Assembly: GCF_900128975.1 (NCBI RefSeq)
Contig: NZ_FQVC01000007.1
Coordinates: 186,001-250,000 of the forward strand
From: Devosia limi DSM 17137
GTDB taxonomy: Bacteria; Pseudomonadota; Alphaproteobacteria; Rhizobiales; Devosiaceae
Reading direction: 5' to 3'
DNA length: 64,000 nt
Part shown: positions 9,032 through 17,141 of the stretch, piece after piece
Layout of the letters: each line of letters opens with the position of its first letter
Position numbering within the stretch: position 1 is the first letter of the stretch
Position numbers and translations under genes: made by a program
Notes under the pieces: model-generated
What the model was told of the DNA's origin: nothing
The model's input: the letters and a program-made list of their open reading frames with translations, nothing else
Database searches by the model: none

Positions 9032-9048
9032 CCGGGTCATGAGCCCGG
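9032..9048. repeat. Short palindrome after kdgK
   Basis: CCGGG-tcatgag-CCCGG in the 64 bp between two convergent genes. It belongs to the same CCCGGG/tcaagc-type family found at 6.3 kb and elsewhere. It could act as a weak bidirectional terminator. Confidence 0.5.
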
Positions 9049-9068
9049 GTGGGCGTCCGGACAAAGCC

Positions 9069-9611
9069 CTAGAACACCCGATCGCCCTGCTCCGTCATAT
9101 AGGCAAGTTCCTCGGGCGTGCTCTGGCGCCCCAATACCTTGTTGCGGAACGGAAAGCGGCCGAAACGGGCGACGGTATCGCGATGCTTGGTCATGAAATC
9201 GAGCATTTCCGGGCCCAGCGGCGTGAACAGCGTTACGCCCTCCTGCTGGATCACCAGCGACTCCGAATGCATGAACGGCATATAGAAGAACATCCGCCGG
9301 GATGGATCGACCGCCATGTCGGCGCCGGCGGAGATGGCCTCCTGAGCCAGCACCACCGCCATAGTGTCCTGGGCGAAGGCCTTGGGCGAGCCGCGGTGCA
9401 ATTGCCGGGAAAACTGGTCGAGCACGATGATCTCGGCGAGACGCCCCTCGGGCGTCTGCCGCCATTGCCAGGCTTCTCCGAGCGCGACATGGGCATGGGT
9501 TTCAGCAAATCGTGACGCCAGCACTGCGTCGAACTCGGCCTTGCCGCCGAACCAGTCGTCCCTGCCATACTCGACAAACCAGAAGTCGATGACGTCTTCG
9601 GCGCTGCGCAT
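9069..9611 (-). CDS. DUF924 family protein
   Basis: A 180-residue soluble protein of the DUF924 family, recognised from VIDFWF at the start, IIVLDQFSRQLHRGSPKAFAQD in the middle and FFYMPFMHSES. Members are alpha-helical with a TPR-like look and no established enzyme activity. The full expected length is present. It is 42 bp downstream of the two-domain VOC protein on the same strand, so they are probably co-transcribed. Function is unknown. Confidence 0.85.
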   Translation of the reverse strand: MRSAEDVIDFWFVEYGRDDWFGGKAEFDAVLASRFAETHAHVALGEAWQWRQTPEGRLAEIIVLDQFSRQLHRGSPKAFAQDTMAVVLAQEAISAGADMAVDPSRRMFFYMPFMHSESLVIQQEGVTLFTPLGPEMLDFMTKHRDTVARFGRFPFRNKVLGRQSTPEELAYMTEQGDRVF

Positions 9612-9653
9612 GATGCCTCCCTCACGTATGCGAGGGAGACCTAACCATGTTCG

Positions 9654-10574
9654 CTACGCCTTGACCACGAGCTTGATGCGGTTGCCGAACGGGTCCTGGG
9701 TTTCGATGCCGTCCTCAACGGGGATGATCGGCGCCTTGGCGCTATCGAGGCGGGCGCGAACGCCGTCCAGAGTTCCCGTATCGGGCAGCACGATGGTGAA
9801 CCAGAGCAGCCCCGCCGCACCAGCCGGTGGCAGGGCAGCATTGGGGCCCGACCAGATGTTGAAGGCGATGGTGTGGGGCATGTAATCAAGCCCGACATCA
9901 CCCATGCCGAACGAGGTGATCAGCAGGAAACCGGCAAAGCCGATGACGTCGCGATAGAAATCCATCGCCTGGTGCAGATCGTTGACATGCACATGGACGT
10001 GACCGATGCGCGTGCCTTCGGGCATGTCGGCTTCCAGCACCGGCTGCGAGCCCAGTTCGGCCAACAGACCATCGAGATCGATGGGATCACGGCCCGAATG
10101 CGGCTTGCCTTCCGTGGTCACGGCATAATGGCCGAGCTCGGGATCACCCAGCGTGCCGCGCCAGGGCGTCTCGAAGGTGATTTCGATGCCATTGCCGTCG
10201 AGGTCCCACAGATAGATCGCCTCGGAGACCAGATGGTCGGTGGGAGCGATGCGCACATTGCGCTGCAGGGCACGAACGGCCAGCTGCGCCAGGTCAGCGC
10301 GCTTGGGCACGTGGATAGCGACATGATAGAGGCCGATAGTGCGCGGCTCGGACGGGCGGGTGGCGCCGGTTTCCAGCACGATCAGCGGCTTACCGCCAGC
10401 GCCCAGCGTCAAGATGTTGTCGGTTTCGGCAATCACCTGGAGGCCGACGACATCGCGCCAGATGGCGAGGGCGCGCTCCCTTTCGGTGACGGCGAGATGG
10501 ACCGGACCGAGCACGGTACTCAGCGGCAGGACGGGGACGGACCGGACATCGGTCTGGACGCGGGCGTCAATCAT
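9654..10574 (-). CDS. Two-domain VOC family protein (CatE-like)
   Basis: A 306-residue protein with two glyoxalase/extradiol dioxygenase (VOC) modules, roughly residues 20-145 and 165-300, as in Bacillus CatE-type 2,3-dioxygenases. Likely ligand segments are GPVHLAV, LYHVAIHVP and GIEITFE in the first half and RIGHVHVHV and HTIAFNIW in the second. In the last segment, DPFGNRIKLVV, a lysine stands where many relatives have the metal-binding glutamate, so the second site may be altered. AGGAG precedes the ATG. Substrate is unknown; a true catechol dioxygenase role is not proven. Confidence 0.8.
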   Translation of the reverse strand: MIDARVQTDVRSVPVLPLSTVLGPVHLAVTERERALAIWRDVVGLQVIAETDNILTLGAGGKPLIVLETGATRPSEPRTIGLYHVAIHVPKRADLAQLAVRALQRNVRIAPTDHLVSEAIYLWDLDGNGIEITFETPWRGTLGDPELGHYAVTTEGKPHSGRDPIDLDGLLAELGSQPVLEADMPEGTRIGHVHVHVNDLHQAMDFYRDVIGFAGFLLITSFGMGDVGLDYMPHTIAFNIWSGPNAALPPAGAAGLLWFTIVLPDTGTLDGVRARLDSAKAPIIPVEDGIETQDPFGNRIKLVVKA

Positions 10575-10753
10575 GGCGGGCTCCTATGTGCCTTGCGGCA
10601 TGTGGGCCGCGCACTGAATTGACCCCTGATATAATCGGGCACACGCTCCGGGGCCATTGCCACCCAGACGAAGGCATTGTTCGTCAAAGTGACGGCAATG
10701 CCCGCCCTGCCCGGCTGGAACCGGTCATGGCGCGTGCTGCGCCGCACGGCCAA
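10571..10753 (-). CDS. Possible small ORF overlapping the VOC gene start
   Basis: A 60-residue frame opens at a TTG and ends in TGA overlapping the VOC gene ATG by four bases (ATGA), the usual arrangement for coupled genes. Its third codon positions are GC-rich as in real genes here, and the translation (NNAFVWVAMAPERVPDYI) looks protein-like. I recognise no family. It has no clear ribosome site and could be the tail of a decayed gene, since another frame upstream of it also looks coding-like. Treat as tentative. Confidence 0.25.
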   Translation of the reverse strand: MAVRRSTRHDRFQPGRAGIAVTLTNNAFVWVAMAPERVPDYIRGQFSARPTCRKAHRSPP

Positions 10754-10833
10754 CGCCGCGAAGTCGACCCGATCTCCAGGCGTTTGGGCGGGTCAATCTC
10801 GACGATATTGGCGGTCGCCAGTAAATGGCATTA

Positions 10834-10855
10834 CGCCGGGGATCGCTCCCCGGCG
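10834..10855 (-). terminator. Hairpin after ABC exporter gene
   Basis: A perfect 8 bp GC stem, CGCCGGGG/CCCCGGCG, with a 6-base loop lies 9 bases beyond the stop of the ABC exporter gene. Only a weak T content follows on the minus strand, so this may be a terminator or an mRNA 3' end stabiliser. Confidence 0.5.
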
Positions 10856-10863
10856 CTTGTCGA

Positions 10864-12672
10864 TCAGGCGATCTTGAGGCCCTTGGTCAGTTCCAGCGCC
10901 TGGCGCTCGAACAGCCGGCGATAAATACCGCCCTTGAGCGTGATCAGCGTCTCGTGGCTGCCCTCCTCGACGATCTCGCCCTTGTCGAACACCAGCAGGC
11001 GATCGAGGGCGCGCACGGTCGACAGGCGGTGGGCGATGACCAGCGTGGTCCGGCCCACCATCAGGCGCTCCATCGCCTCCTGGATCAGCACTTCGCTTTC
11101 GCTGTCCAGGCTCGAGGTGGCCTCGTCCAGGATCAGCACCCGTGCATCGGCCAGGAAGGCCCGGGCAATGGCGACACGCTGGCGCTCGCCACCCGACAGC
11201 TTGACACCGCGTTCGCCCACCATGGTCTCGTAGCCCTTGGGCAGGTTCATGATGAAGCCGTGGGCGCTGGCCTGCTTGGCCGCCAGTTCGATCTCGGCGC
11301 GCGAGGCGCCAGGACGGGCATAGGCGATATTCTCGGCCAGGGTGCGATGGAACAGGATCGGCTCCTGCTGCACGATGGCGATCTGCTGGCGCAGCGAGGA
11401 CTGCTGAACATCGGCTATGGTCTGCCCGTCGACCAGGATCGCTCCGGCATTGACGTCATAGAGCCGCTGGATGAGCTTGACGAAGGTCGTCTTGCCCGAG
11501 CCCGAATGCCCCACCAGCCCGACCCGTTCGCCCGGCGCAATGCGCACCGAGAAATCGCGATAGAGCGGGGTGACGTGCGAACCGTACTGGAACGTCACGT
11601 TTTCGAAGGCGATGGCACCCTTACCGATCTCGATCGGCACGGCGCCCGGCTTGTCGTCGATGCCCAGCGGCTGGTCGAACAGGGATACCAGCTCTTCCAT
11701 GTCATTGACCGAGCGCTGCAGGTTGCGAATGTGCTGGCCGACGTCGCGCAGGTGACCCTGCAGGACGAAGAACATGGTGAGCACGAAGGTGATGTCACCC
11801 GGTGTTGCCACGCCCTGCTGCCAGAGCAATAGAGCCGTCCCCAGAATGGCCGTCTGCATGATGGCCATCATCAGGCCCTGCAGGCCGCCATTGAGCGTGC
11901 CGCGCTGCCAGACGCGCTTGGTGCGCTTGCGCCATTTGCCGACGACACCGCCCAGAAGCTTTTCTTCGCGGGTTTCGGCGCCGAAGGCCTTGACCACCGA
12001 ATTGCAGCTGACCGCATCGGCCAAAGCGCCGCCCATCCTGGTGTCCCAGGTGTTGGCCAGGGCACCGGCGGGCGCGACAAAGCCCATCGAGACCCACACG
12101 GTGATCGAGACATAGATCAGCGAGCCGAGACCGACAACGAGGCCCATGACCGGCCAATAGGCGCCCAGGATCACCGTGGCGCCCACCAGCATGACCAGCG
12201 AGGGCAGCAGCGCCACCAGCAGCGTATCGTTGAGCAGATCGAGCGCGCCATTGCCGCGGGTGATCTTGCGCACGGTCGAGCCGGCAAAGCTGTTGGCGTG
12301 CCAATCGGTCGAGAAGCGCTGGACACGATGGAAGGCACTGGCGATGACGCCGTTCATCATCGTCAGGGTAAAGGTGATCAGGTTGAAGAACACCAGCTGG
12401 CGCAGCACGACCGACGCAAGATAGAGCCCCGCCATGGTCCAGAACGCGACCAGCGCCGCCGTCCAGAAGCCGGCATCCTGCCCGCTGCCTGAGGCGACAG
12501 CATCGACCAGCCGGCCGGCGAAAATCGGGCTCAATGCCTCGGCCAGAGTGGCGGCCAGCACCAGCACGGCAATCAGCACCGACCGCAAAGGCTGCTGGCG
12601 CCAATAGGCAAAGGTGAAGCCGAGAACCTTGCGGAAGGCATCGGCGCGAAAATCGAGTTTCTTGCGACTCAT
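10864..12672 (-). CDS. ABC exporter, fused permease and ATPase
   Basis: A 602-residue half-transporter: about six membrane segments in residues 20-310, then one ATPase domain with Walker A GHSGSGKT (about 389-396), signature LSGGERQRVA (about 493), Walker B VLILDEATSS (about 512) and the IAHRLS switch histidine. It should work as a homodimer exporting a lipid, glycan or drug. The family includes MsbA and NdvA, but I see nothing that fixes the substrate. No other transporter gene is adjacent. A 210-base leader with a promoter and a possible leader peptide precedes it, which suggests regulated expression. Its own ribosome site is weak (GGGTCACCATA). Confidence 0.9.
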   Translation of the reverse strand: MSRKKLDFRADAFRKVLGFTFAYWRQQPLRSVLIAVLVLAATLAEALSPIFAGRLVDAVASGSGQDAGFWTAALVAFWTMAGLYLASVVLRQLVFFNLITFTLTMMNGVIASAFHRVQRFSTDWHANSFAGSTVRKITRGNGALDLLNDTLLVALLPSLVMLVGATVILGAYWPVMGLVVGLGSLIYVSITVWVSMGFVAPAGALANTWDTRMGGALADAVSCNSVVKAFGAETREEKLLGGVVGKWRKRTKRVWQRGTLNGGLQGLMMAIMQTAILGTALLLWQQGVATPGDITFVLTMFFVLQGHLRDVGQHIRNLQRSVNDMEELVSLFDQPLGIDDKPGAVPIEIGKGAIAFENVTFQYGSHVTPLYRDFSVRIAPGERVGLVGHSGSGKTTFVKLIQRLYDVNAGAILVDGQTIADVQQSSLRQQIAIVQQEPILFHRTLAENIAYARPGASRAEIELAAKQASAHGFIMNLPKGYETMVGERGVKLSGGERQRVAIARAFLADARVLILDEATSSLDSESEVLIQEAMERLMVGRTTLVIAHRLSTVRALDRLLVFDKGEIVEEGSHETLITLKGGIYRRLFERQALELTKGLKIA

Positions 12673-12835
12673 TATGGTGACCCGGCCGCGTTATCCGCGA
12701 ACCGGCCCTTCAAAAGGCAGAGATGAAAGGCACAGCCGGTGCAGGGACGATAATGACCCTGTCAGATCGGGTGGGCTGTGATGGGTAGACCGCGGGCGGC
12801 GGGCCTAAAAACGGCGGGCCGCGGATGGGCGTGAC

Positions 12836-12883
12836 CTAAGGTCGAAAACTGCCCATGGGGTAGACGATGACTGATACTGCCAT
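12836..12883 (-). CDS. Possible 15-codon leader peptide of the ABC exporter
   Basis: A short frame encoding MAVSVIVYPMGSFRP begins at an ATG with a very strong GAGGGAGG six bases upstream, stronger than the site of the exporter gene itself. It lies about 30 bases inside the transcript predicted from the upstream promoter, and its stop is 163 bases before the exporter start. The following leader contains GC-rich segments (CAGGG-n10-CCCTG and a CGCG-gataa-CGCG hairpin near the exporter start). This layout fits translation-dependent attenuation or induction by a ribosome-targeting compound. I know no family match; the role is inferred. Confidence 0.4.
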   Translation of the reverse strand: MAVSVIVYPMGSFRP

Positions 12884-12920
12884 ATGCCGCCTCCCTCGTT
12901 CGATCCGATGCGGTAGACGA

Positions 12921-12949
12921 TTTGTAGCGAAGGCGTTCGGATTTGCCAA
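12921..12949 (-). promoter_or_regulatory. Sigma70-type promoter for the ABC exporter leader
   Basis: On the minus strand TTGGCA (12949-12944) is separated by 17 bases from TACAAA (12926-12921). These match the consensus at five and four of six positions. Transcription would start near 12914, about 30 bases before the possible leader peptide and 240 before the exporter gene. Confidence 0.5.
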
Positions 12950-13096
12950 CAGGGCGCACGCGAGCGCGTCACCCGATGATGCAAACCGGCAACAGGCGGG
13001 GGGGTGGTTGGGGAGCGGGTAGGCGGTAGCGAGCATTGGGGCGACCACCGCCGGTCTCATCGCCAATCCCGCATTCCAGCTTCGTCAGAACACACG

Positions 13097-13128
13097 GAGT
13101 CATTCCCGCGCAGGCGGGAATGACTCCT
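13097..13128. repeat. Long palindrome with GCAG loop
   Basis: A perfect 14 bp inverted repeat, GGAGTCATTCCCGC and its complement, surrounds a GCAG loop. It is in the otherwise nearly empty stretch 12950-13223, where I see nothing else convincing. It resembles the GGAATGAC-type palindromes found at 5.0, 41.7 and, in degenerate form, 45.2 and 58.4 kb. Confidence 0.7.
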
Positions 13129-13223
13129 TGGATTACTTCGGCGGTGGAGAAGTAGAGGGACCGCTACCAAGCGATCCCATCGATTTGAGCGACGGCAGCC
13201 AGTCCCGCCGGCATCGTCGGCAA

Positions 13224-13337
13224 CTATTTCTGCTTGTCGATATTGCGGGTTGCCAGCTGGCCATAGGCCAGGGCCGCCAGGAAAATGCCGAACATGGCGA
13301 TGCTGGCAAGAGAAATCAGGGTGACATCGACGTGCAT
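13224..13337 (-). CDS. Small single-span membrane peptide, 37 residues
   Basis: A short frame starts at ATG 13337, with GGAG placed about 6 bases before it, and ends at TAG. It encodes a short polar N-terminus, one hydrophobic span (about residues 7-26, including LASIAMFGIFLAALAYG) and a charged tail ending NIDKQK. This is the classic shape of a small membrane protein. An in-frame ATG four codons earlier at 13349 is a weaker alternative. It stands alone between an exporter and a divergently read aminopeptidase. I recognise no named family; codon choice and ribosome site make it likely to be real. Confidence 0.6.
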   Translation of the reverse strand: MHVDVTLISLASIAMFGIFLAALAYGQLATRNIDKQK

Positions 13338-13488
13338 TGGACGCTCCATTGTTGCTTGCGAACCCACATCTGCACGCCAGAAGCGGTCGATGCTTTGACC
13401 TGCATCAACAGCTTTGCGCTTGGGGCTGGCAGGGCGCGAAACGAGCGGTTAGGGTTCGAGCCAATTCAACTGCTTTGGACTGTATTTC

Positions 13489-14730
13489 ATGACCAATACC
13501 AATCCCATCGACCCGGTGAAGCTCGACAAGCTGGCCGAAGTGGCCATCAAGGTCGGCCTGCAGCTGGCTGAGGGTCAGGACCTGCTGATGACGGCGCCGA
13601 TGACAGCGGCACCGCTGGTGCGCCGCATTACCGAGCATGCCTACAAGGCCGGTGCGGGTCTGGTGACCACGCTCTATTCGGATGAGGAAGCCACCCTGGC
13701 GCGCTACCGGCACGCCCGGGATGCCAGCTTCGACAAAGCCGCTGGCTGGCTCTACCAGGGCATGGCCGATGCATTCAAAGCCAATACCGCACGCCTCGCC
13801 ATTGCCGGCGACAATCCGATGATGCTGGCAGGCCAGGACCCCGACAAGGTATCGCGCGCCAACCGCGCCAATTCGGCGGCCTATAAGCCTGCCCTGCAGC
13901 TGATCACCGGCTTCGATATCAACTGGAACATCGTGTCCTATCCGAGCGCCGCCTGGGCCAAGCTGGTATTCCCCAATGACAGCGAAGAAGTTGCGGTCGG
14001 CAAGCTTGCCGATGCGATCTTCAAGGCATCGCGCGTTGACCGCGACGATCCGATCGCCGCCTGGGCCGAGCACAATGCCAACCTGAAGCAGCGCTGGACC
14101 TGGCTGAACGGCAAGCGTTTTGCCGCGCTCAAATATACTGGCCCCGGCACGGACCTGACGGTCGGGCTGGCCGATGGTCACCGCTGGAAGGGCGGCGCCT
14201 CGGAAGCCAAGAATGGCATTACCTGCAATCCCAATATCCCCACCGAAGAAGTGTTCACCACGCCGCACCGGTTGCGCGTCGATGGCTATGTGGCCGCCAC
14301 CAAGCCGCTCAGCCATAACGGGTCGCTGATCGAGGAGATGCAGGCACGCTTTGAGGGTGGCAGGCTGGTCGAACTCAAGGCCGCCAAGGGTCAGGACATT
14401 TTCAACAAGGTGCTCGACACCGATGAAGGCGCGCGCCGGCTGGGTGAAGTGGCGCTGGTCCCGCATTCTTCGCCGATTTCGGCCTCGGGTATCCTGTTCT
14501 TCAACACGCTTTATGACGAAAATGCCTCCTGCCATATCGCGCAGGGCCAGTGCTATTCGGATTGCTTCGAGGGCGGCAAGGACCTGACCCAGGAACAGAT
14601 CAACGCCCAGGGCGGCAATAGCTCCAATATCCACATCGACTGGATGATCGGCTCGGACAAGATCGACATCGATGGCGTGCATGCCGATGGGACGACCGAG
14701 CCAGTGATGCGCAAGGGCGAGTGGGCGTAA
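13489..14730 (+). CDS. M29 family aminopeptidase
   Basis: A 413-residue metallo-aminopeptidase of the thermophilic AP-T/AmpS type. Features include an N-terminal ITEHAYKAGAGLV domain, then the metal-ligand segments PTEEVFTTPHR, IEEMQARFEGG, LGEVALVPHSSP, FFNTLYDENASCH and SNIHIDWMIGS. These enzymes release N-terminal residues in the cytoplasm and need two cobalt or zinc ions. Length is normal for the family. The ATG follows a poor ribosome site (GGACTG). A strong hairpin 12 bases after the stop closes the gene. Confidence 0.93.
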   Translation: MTNTNPIDPVKLDKLAEVAIKVGLQLAEGQDLLMTAPMTAAPLVRRITEHAYKAGAGLVTTLYSDEEATLARYRHARDASFDKAAGWLYQGMADAFKANTARLAIAGDNPMMLAGQDPDKVSRANRANSAAYKPALQLITGFDINWNIVSYPSAAWAKLVFPNDSEEVAVGKLADAIFKASRVDRDDPIAAWAEHNANLKQRWTWLNGKRFAALKYTGPGTDLTVGLADGHRWKGGASEAKNGITCNPNIPTEEVFTTPHRLRVDGYVAATKPLSHNGSLIEEMQARFEGGRLVELKAAKGQDIFNKVLDTDEGARRLGEVALVPHSSPISASGILFFNTLYDENASCHIAQGQCYSDCFEGGKDLTQEQINAQGGNSSNIHIDWMIGSDKIDIDGVHADGTTEPVMRKGEWA

Positions 14731-14741
14731 ACGACCAAGCA

Positions 14742-14771
14742 GATGCCTCGCACCCCAGGGTGCGAGGCATC
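14742..14771 (+). terminator. Perfect 14 bp hairpin after M29 aminopeptidase
   Basis: GATGCCTCGCACCC and its exact complement are separated by two bases, directly after the aminopeptidase stop. No T-run follows (GCATTCTCG), so it may be a terminator that is Rho-assisted or a stabilising 3' structure before the next gene. Confidence 0.55.
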
Positions 14772-14803
14772 GCATTCTCGCCGCCGCGAAACGGGGGGTA
14801 GCC

Positions 14804-16183
14804 TTGAGCGAAACGTTCGACGCGATCATCATCGGAGCCGGTCAGTCCGGCCCGTTTCTCGCCGCCAGGCTTGCCGAGGCGAACTGGAAAACCGCGCTGA
14901 TCGAGCGCGAGCATCTGGGTGGCACCTGCGTCAATGATGGCTGCACCCCCACCAAGACCCTGGTCGCAAGTGCCCGCGCCGCCTGGGCAGCCCGCCATGC
15001 CGCGGACTTCGGCGTGGCGATCGCGGGGCCCGTCACCGTCGACATGCTCGCGGTCAAGGCCCGCAAGGACAAGGTGGTCGGCGCCTCGGTCAAGAGCCTG
15101 ACCGATTGGCTGGGCGGGTTCAAGACGCTGGAAGTGATCAGGGGCTCGGGGTCGTTCGTCTCGCCCACGGAAGTTTGCGTCGATGGGCGGGTGCTGACAG
15201 CGCCGAAAATCTTCATCAATACCGGTGCCCGCGCCAGCGTGCCCGACTGGCCGGGACTGGCGCGCGTCCCCTATCTCACCAATACCACGATCATGGACCT
15301 GGACGTGCTGCCGGCGCATCTGGTGATCGCGGGGGCGAGCTATATCGGTCTGGAATTCGCGCAGATATACGCGCGCTTCGGCGCCAAGGTCACGGTGATC
15401 GAACGCGGCGCCCGCCCGGCATCGCGCGAAGACGAAGACATTTCAACTTCGATCCGCCAGATCCTGGAGGCCGATGGGGTCTCGTTCCTGTTCAACACCA
15501 ATATCGAAGCCGTGGCGCCAGCGGGGAACGGCATTCTGCTGTCGCTGGAAAGCGGCGGACGGCGGTCCTCGATCGAAGGCTCGCATCTGCTGATCGCGCT
15601 GGGGCGAACGCCCAATAGCGGGGACCTCGATTTGGCAGCGGCCGGGCTCAAACTCGACAAGCGCGGCTATATCCCGGTGGACGACCACTTGCGCACCGCG
15701 GTTTCCGGTATCTGGGCCATGGGCGATATCAATGGACGGGGCGCTTTCACCCACACGTCCTATAATGAATTCGAAATCGTCGCCGACAACCTGCTCGACA
15801 AGGGCAAGCGTTCGATTGCCGGGCGCGTGCCGGTCTATGGCCTGTTCATCGATCCCCCGCTGGGACGTATCGGCATCACCGAGGCGCAGGCCCGCGACTA
15901 TGGCCGGCCAGTGCTGATGGGGACGATGCCGATGACCCGGGTCAGCCGCGCCAAGGAGCGGGGCGAAACCCAGGGGCTGATGAAGGTGCTGGTCGACGCC
16001 AGCAGCAAGCGCATTCTCGGCGCTGCCATTCTGGGCATTGGCGGCGATGAGGTGGTGCAATCGCTGCTGCAATTGATGGCGGGCGATCTGCCCTATACCT
16101 CAATGCAGCAGACCATGCATATCCACCCCACCGTCACCGAATTGCTGCCGACATTGCTGGCGGATCTGAAGCCGCTGGACTGA
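14804..16183 (+). CDS. Pyridine nucleotide-disulfide oxidoreductase, mercuric reductase-like
   Basis: A 459-residue flavoprotein of the dihydrolipoamide dehydrogenase/mercuric reductase superfamily. The N-terminus has the FAD-binding FDAIIIGAGQSGP and the redox disulfide in GGTCVNDGCTPTK. The NAD(P)-binding LVIAGASYIGLEFAQ is near residue 175, the second FAD motif GIWAMGDING near 305, and the interface HIHPTVTELLP at the end. There is no N-terminal heavy-metal domain and no C-terminal CC pair as in true MerA, and no mer genes are near. The TTG start at 14804 is the only one that keeps the FAD motif at the right depth. Substrate unknown. Confidence 0.85.
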   Translation: MSETFDAIIIGAGQSGPFLAARLAEANWKTALIEREHLGGTCVNDGCTPTKTLVASARAAWAARHAADFGVAIAGPVTVDMLAVKARKDKVVGASVKSLTDWLGGFKTLEVIRGSGSFVSPTEVCVDGRVLTAPKIFINTGARASVPDWPGLARVPYLTNTTIMDLDVLPAHLVIAGASYIGLEFAQIYARFGAKVTVIERGARPASREDEDISTSIRQILEADGVSFLFNTNIEAVAPAGNGILLSLESGGRRSSIEGSHLLIALGRTPNSGDLDLAAAGLKLDKRGYIPVDDHLRTAVSGIWAMGDINGRGAFTHTSYNEFEIVADNLLDKGKRSIAGRVPVYGLFIDPPLGRIGITEAQARDYGRPVLMGTMPMTRVSRAKERGETQGLMKVLVDASSKRILGAAILGIGGDEVVQSLLQLMAGDLPYTSMQQTMHIHPTVTELLPTLLADLKPLD

Positions 16184-16202
16184 CGGCCGCGCCGGCGCCC
16201 GA

Positions 16203-17030
16203 TCAGTCGAGCCGGGTCAGCACGAAATCGCGTTCGGCGGCAATGCCGGCCCATTCATTGGGGATTTCGCTGTCGAAGATCAGCGTGTAGGGCCCCTTGT
16301 AGCCAGCCGTTTCGGCGGCGGCGATGCAATTGCCGTAATCGGCCTCATCGAGATCGCCATCGATGAAATTGGCCTTGGCATGGCACAGTTCGGCGCGGCC
16401 GAAGATCGACTGCAGGTCGGCATATTTGGTCGGGCCGCCCCAATTGCCGAAATCGCCATTGAGCCCGACGCGGCCATCGAGCTTGTCGAGCAGGAAATGC
16501 ACATGGGCGGGCTCGGCCAGCAGATCGAACCAGTTCTCGACCATCAGGCGAGTGGATGAACCCGCATTGCCATCGGCGAGGCTGGTCAGCGCCTTGACCG
16601 ACAGGTCCAGCGCATCGCGGGTCGGCTTCTGCTTGCCGGCGATAACGCGAGCGTGCTTGGCGCCCAGGATATTGGCGGTTTCGATCCAGCTGGCGATCCA
16701 GGCCGTGTCGCGCTTGCTGGTCAGCGGATTGCTGATGTCGCCGGCATCGATCAGCAGGGTCTGCAGTTCGACATCGACGATATCGAGCGCATCGCGCAAT
16801 TCGCCGAGATAGATCGGATCGCGGCTGGGAATATGGAAGGAGACGATTTCGAGCCGCTTGATGCCGCGATTGGCGATTGCCGAGGGAATGTCGAGCAGCG
16901 ACTCGGTGCCTTCGCCATAGGTTTCCTCGACCGGGCCGACTGCCAGCGTGTCGAGATCATGCGGATAGGTGGTGCCCAGGTGCCGGTGCAGCGACCAGGT
17001 GGATACGGCGATACGATCTTCGGAGGCCAT
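16203..17030 (-). CDS. Sugar phosphate isomerase/epimerase family (TIM barrel)
   Basis: A 275-residue xylose-isomerase-like TIM barrel. Recognisable parts are the start IAVSTWSLHRHLG, MVENWFDLL and the metal-site-like GLNGDFGNWGG and LCHAKANF. It is the last gene of a minus-strand run IclR - amidohydrolase - this gene, divergent from a sugar dehydrogenase and importer. That makes a sugar or sugar-acid isomerisation role likely, for example isomer interconversion in the same deoxysugar route. The exact substrate cannot be told from sequence. Confidence 0.72.
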   Translation of the reverse strand: MASEDRIAVSTWSLHRHLGTTYPHDLDTLAVGPVEETYGEGTESLLDIPSAIANRGIKRLEIVSFHIPSRDPIYLGELRDALDIVDVELQTLLIDAGDISNPLTSKRDTAWIASWIETANILGAKHARVIAGKQKPTRDALDLSVKALTSLADGNAGSSTRLMVENWFDLLAEPAHVHFLLDKLDGRVGLNGDFGNWGGPTKYADLQSIFGRAELCHAKANFIDGDLDEADYGNCIAAAETAGYKGPYTLIFDSEIPNEWAGIAAERDFVLTRLD

Positions 17031-17141
17031 GCAATCATCCCAAGCTGGTGTTCAAGGGCGAGACTGCCCCTTCGCGGCGCCGGGTTCAAGGCGCCTGTTG
17101 CAGAACGGCTGCCAGACACGCCCGTTCCCCTGATGCGACGC

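Noticed and set aside
13440..13475. A tRNA T-arm-like GGGTTCGAGCC before the M29 aminopeptidase
   Set aside because: No acceptor stem, D-arm or anticodon stem can be built around it, so it is not a tRNA gene.
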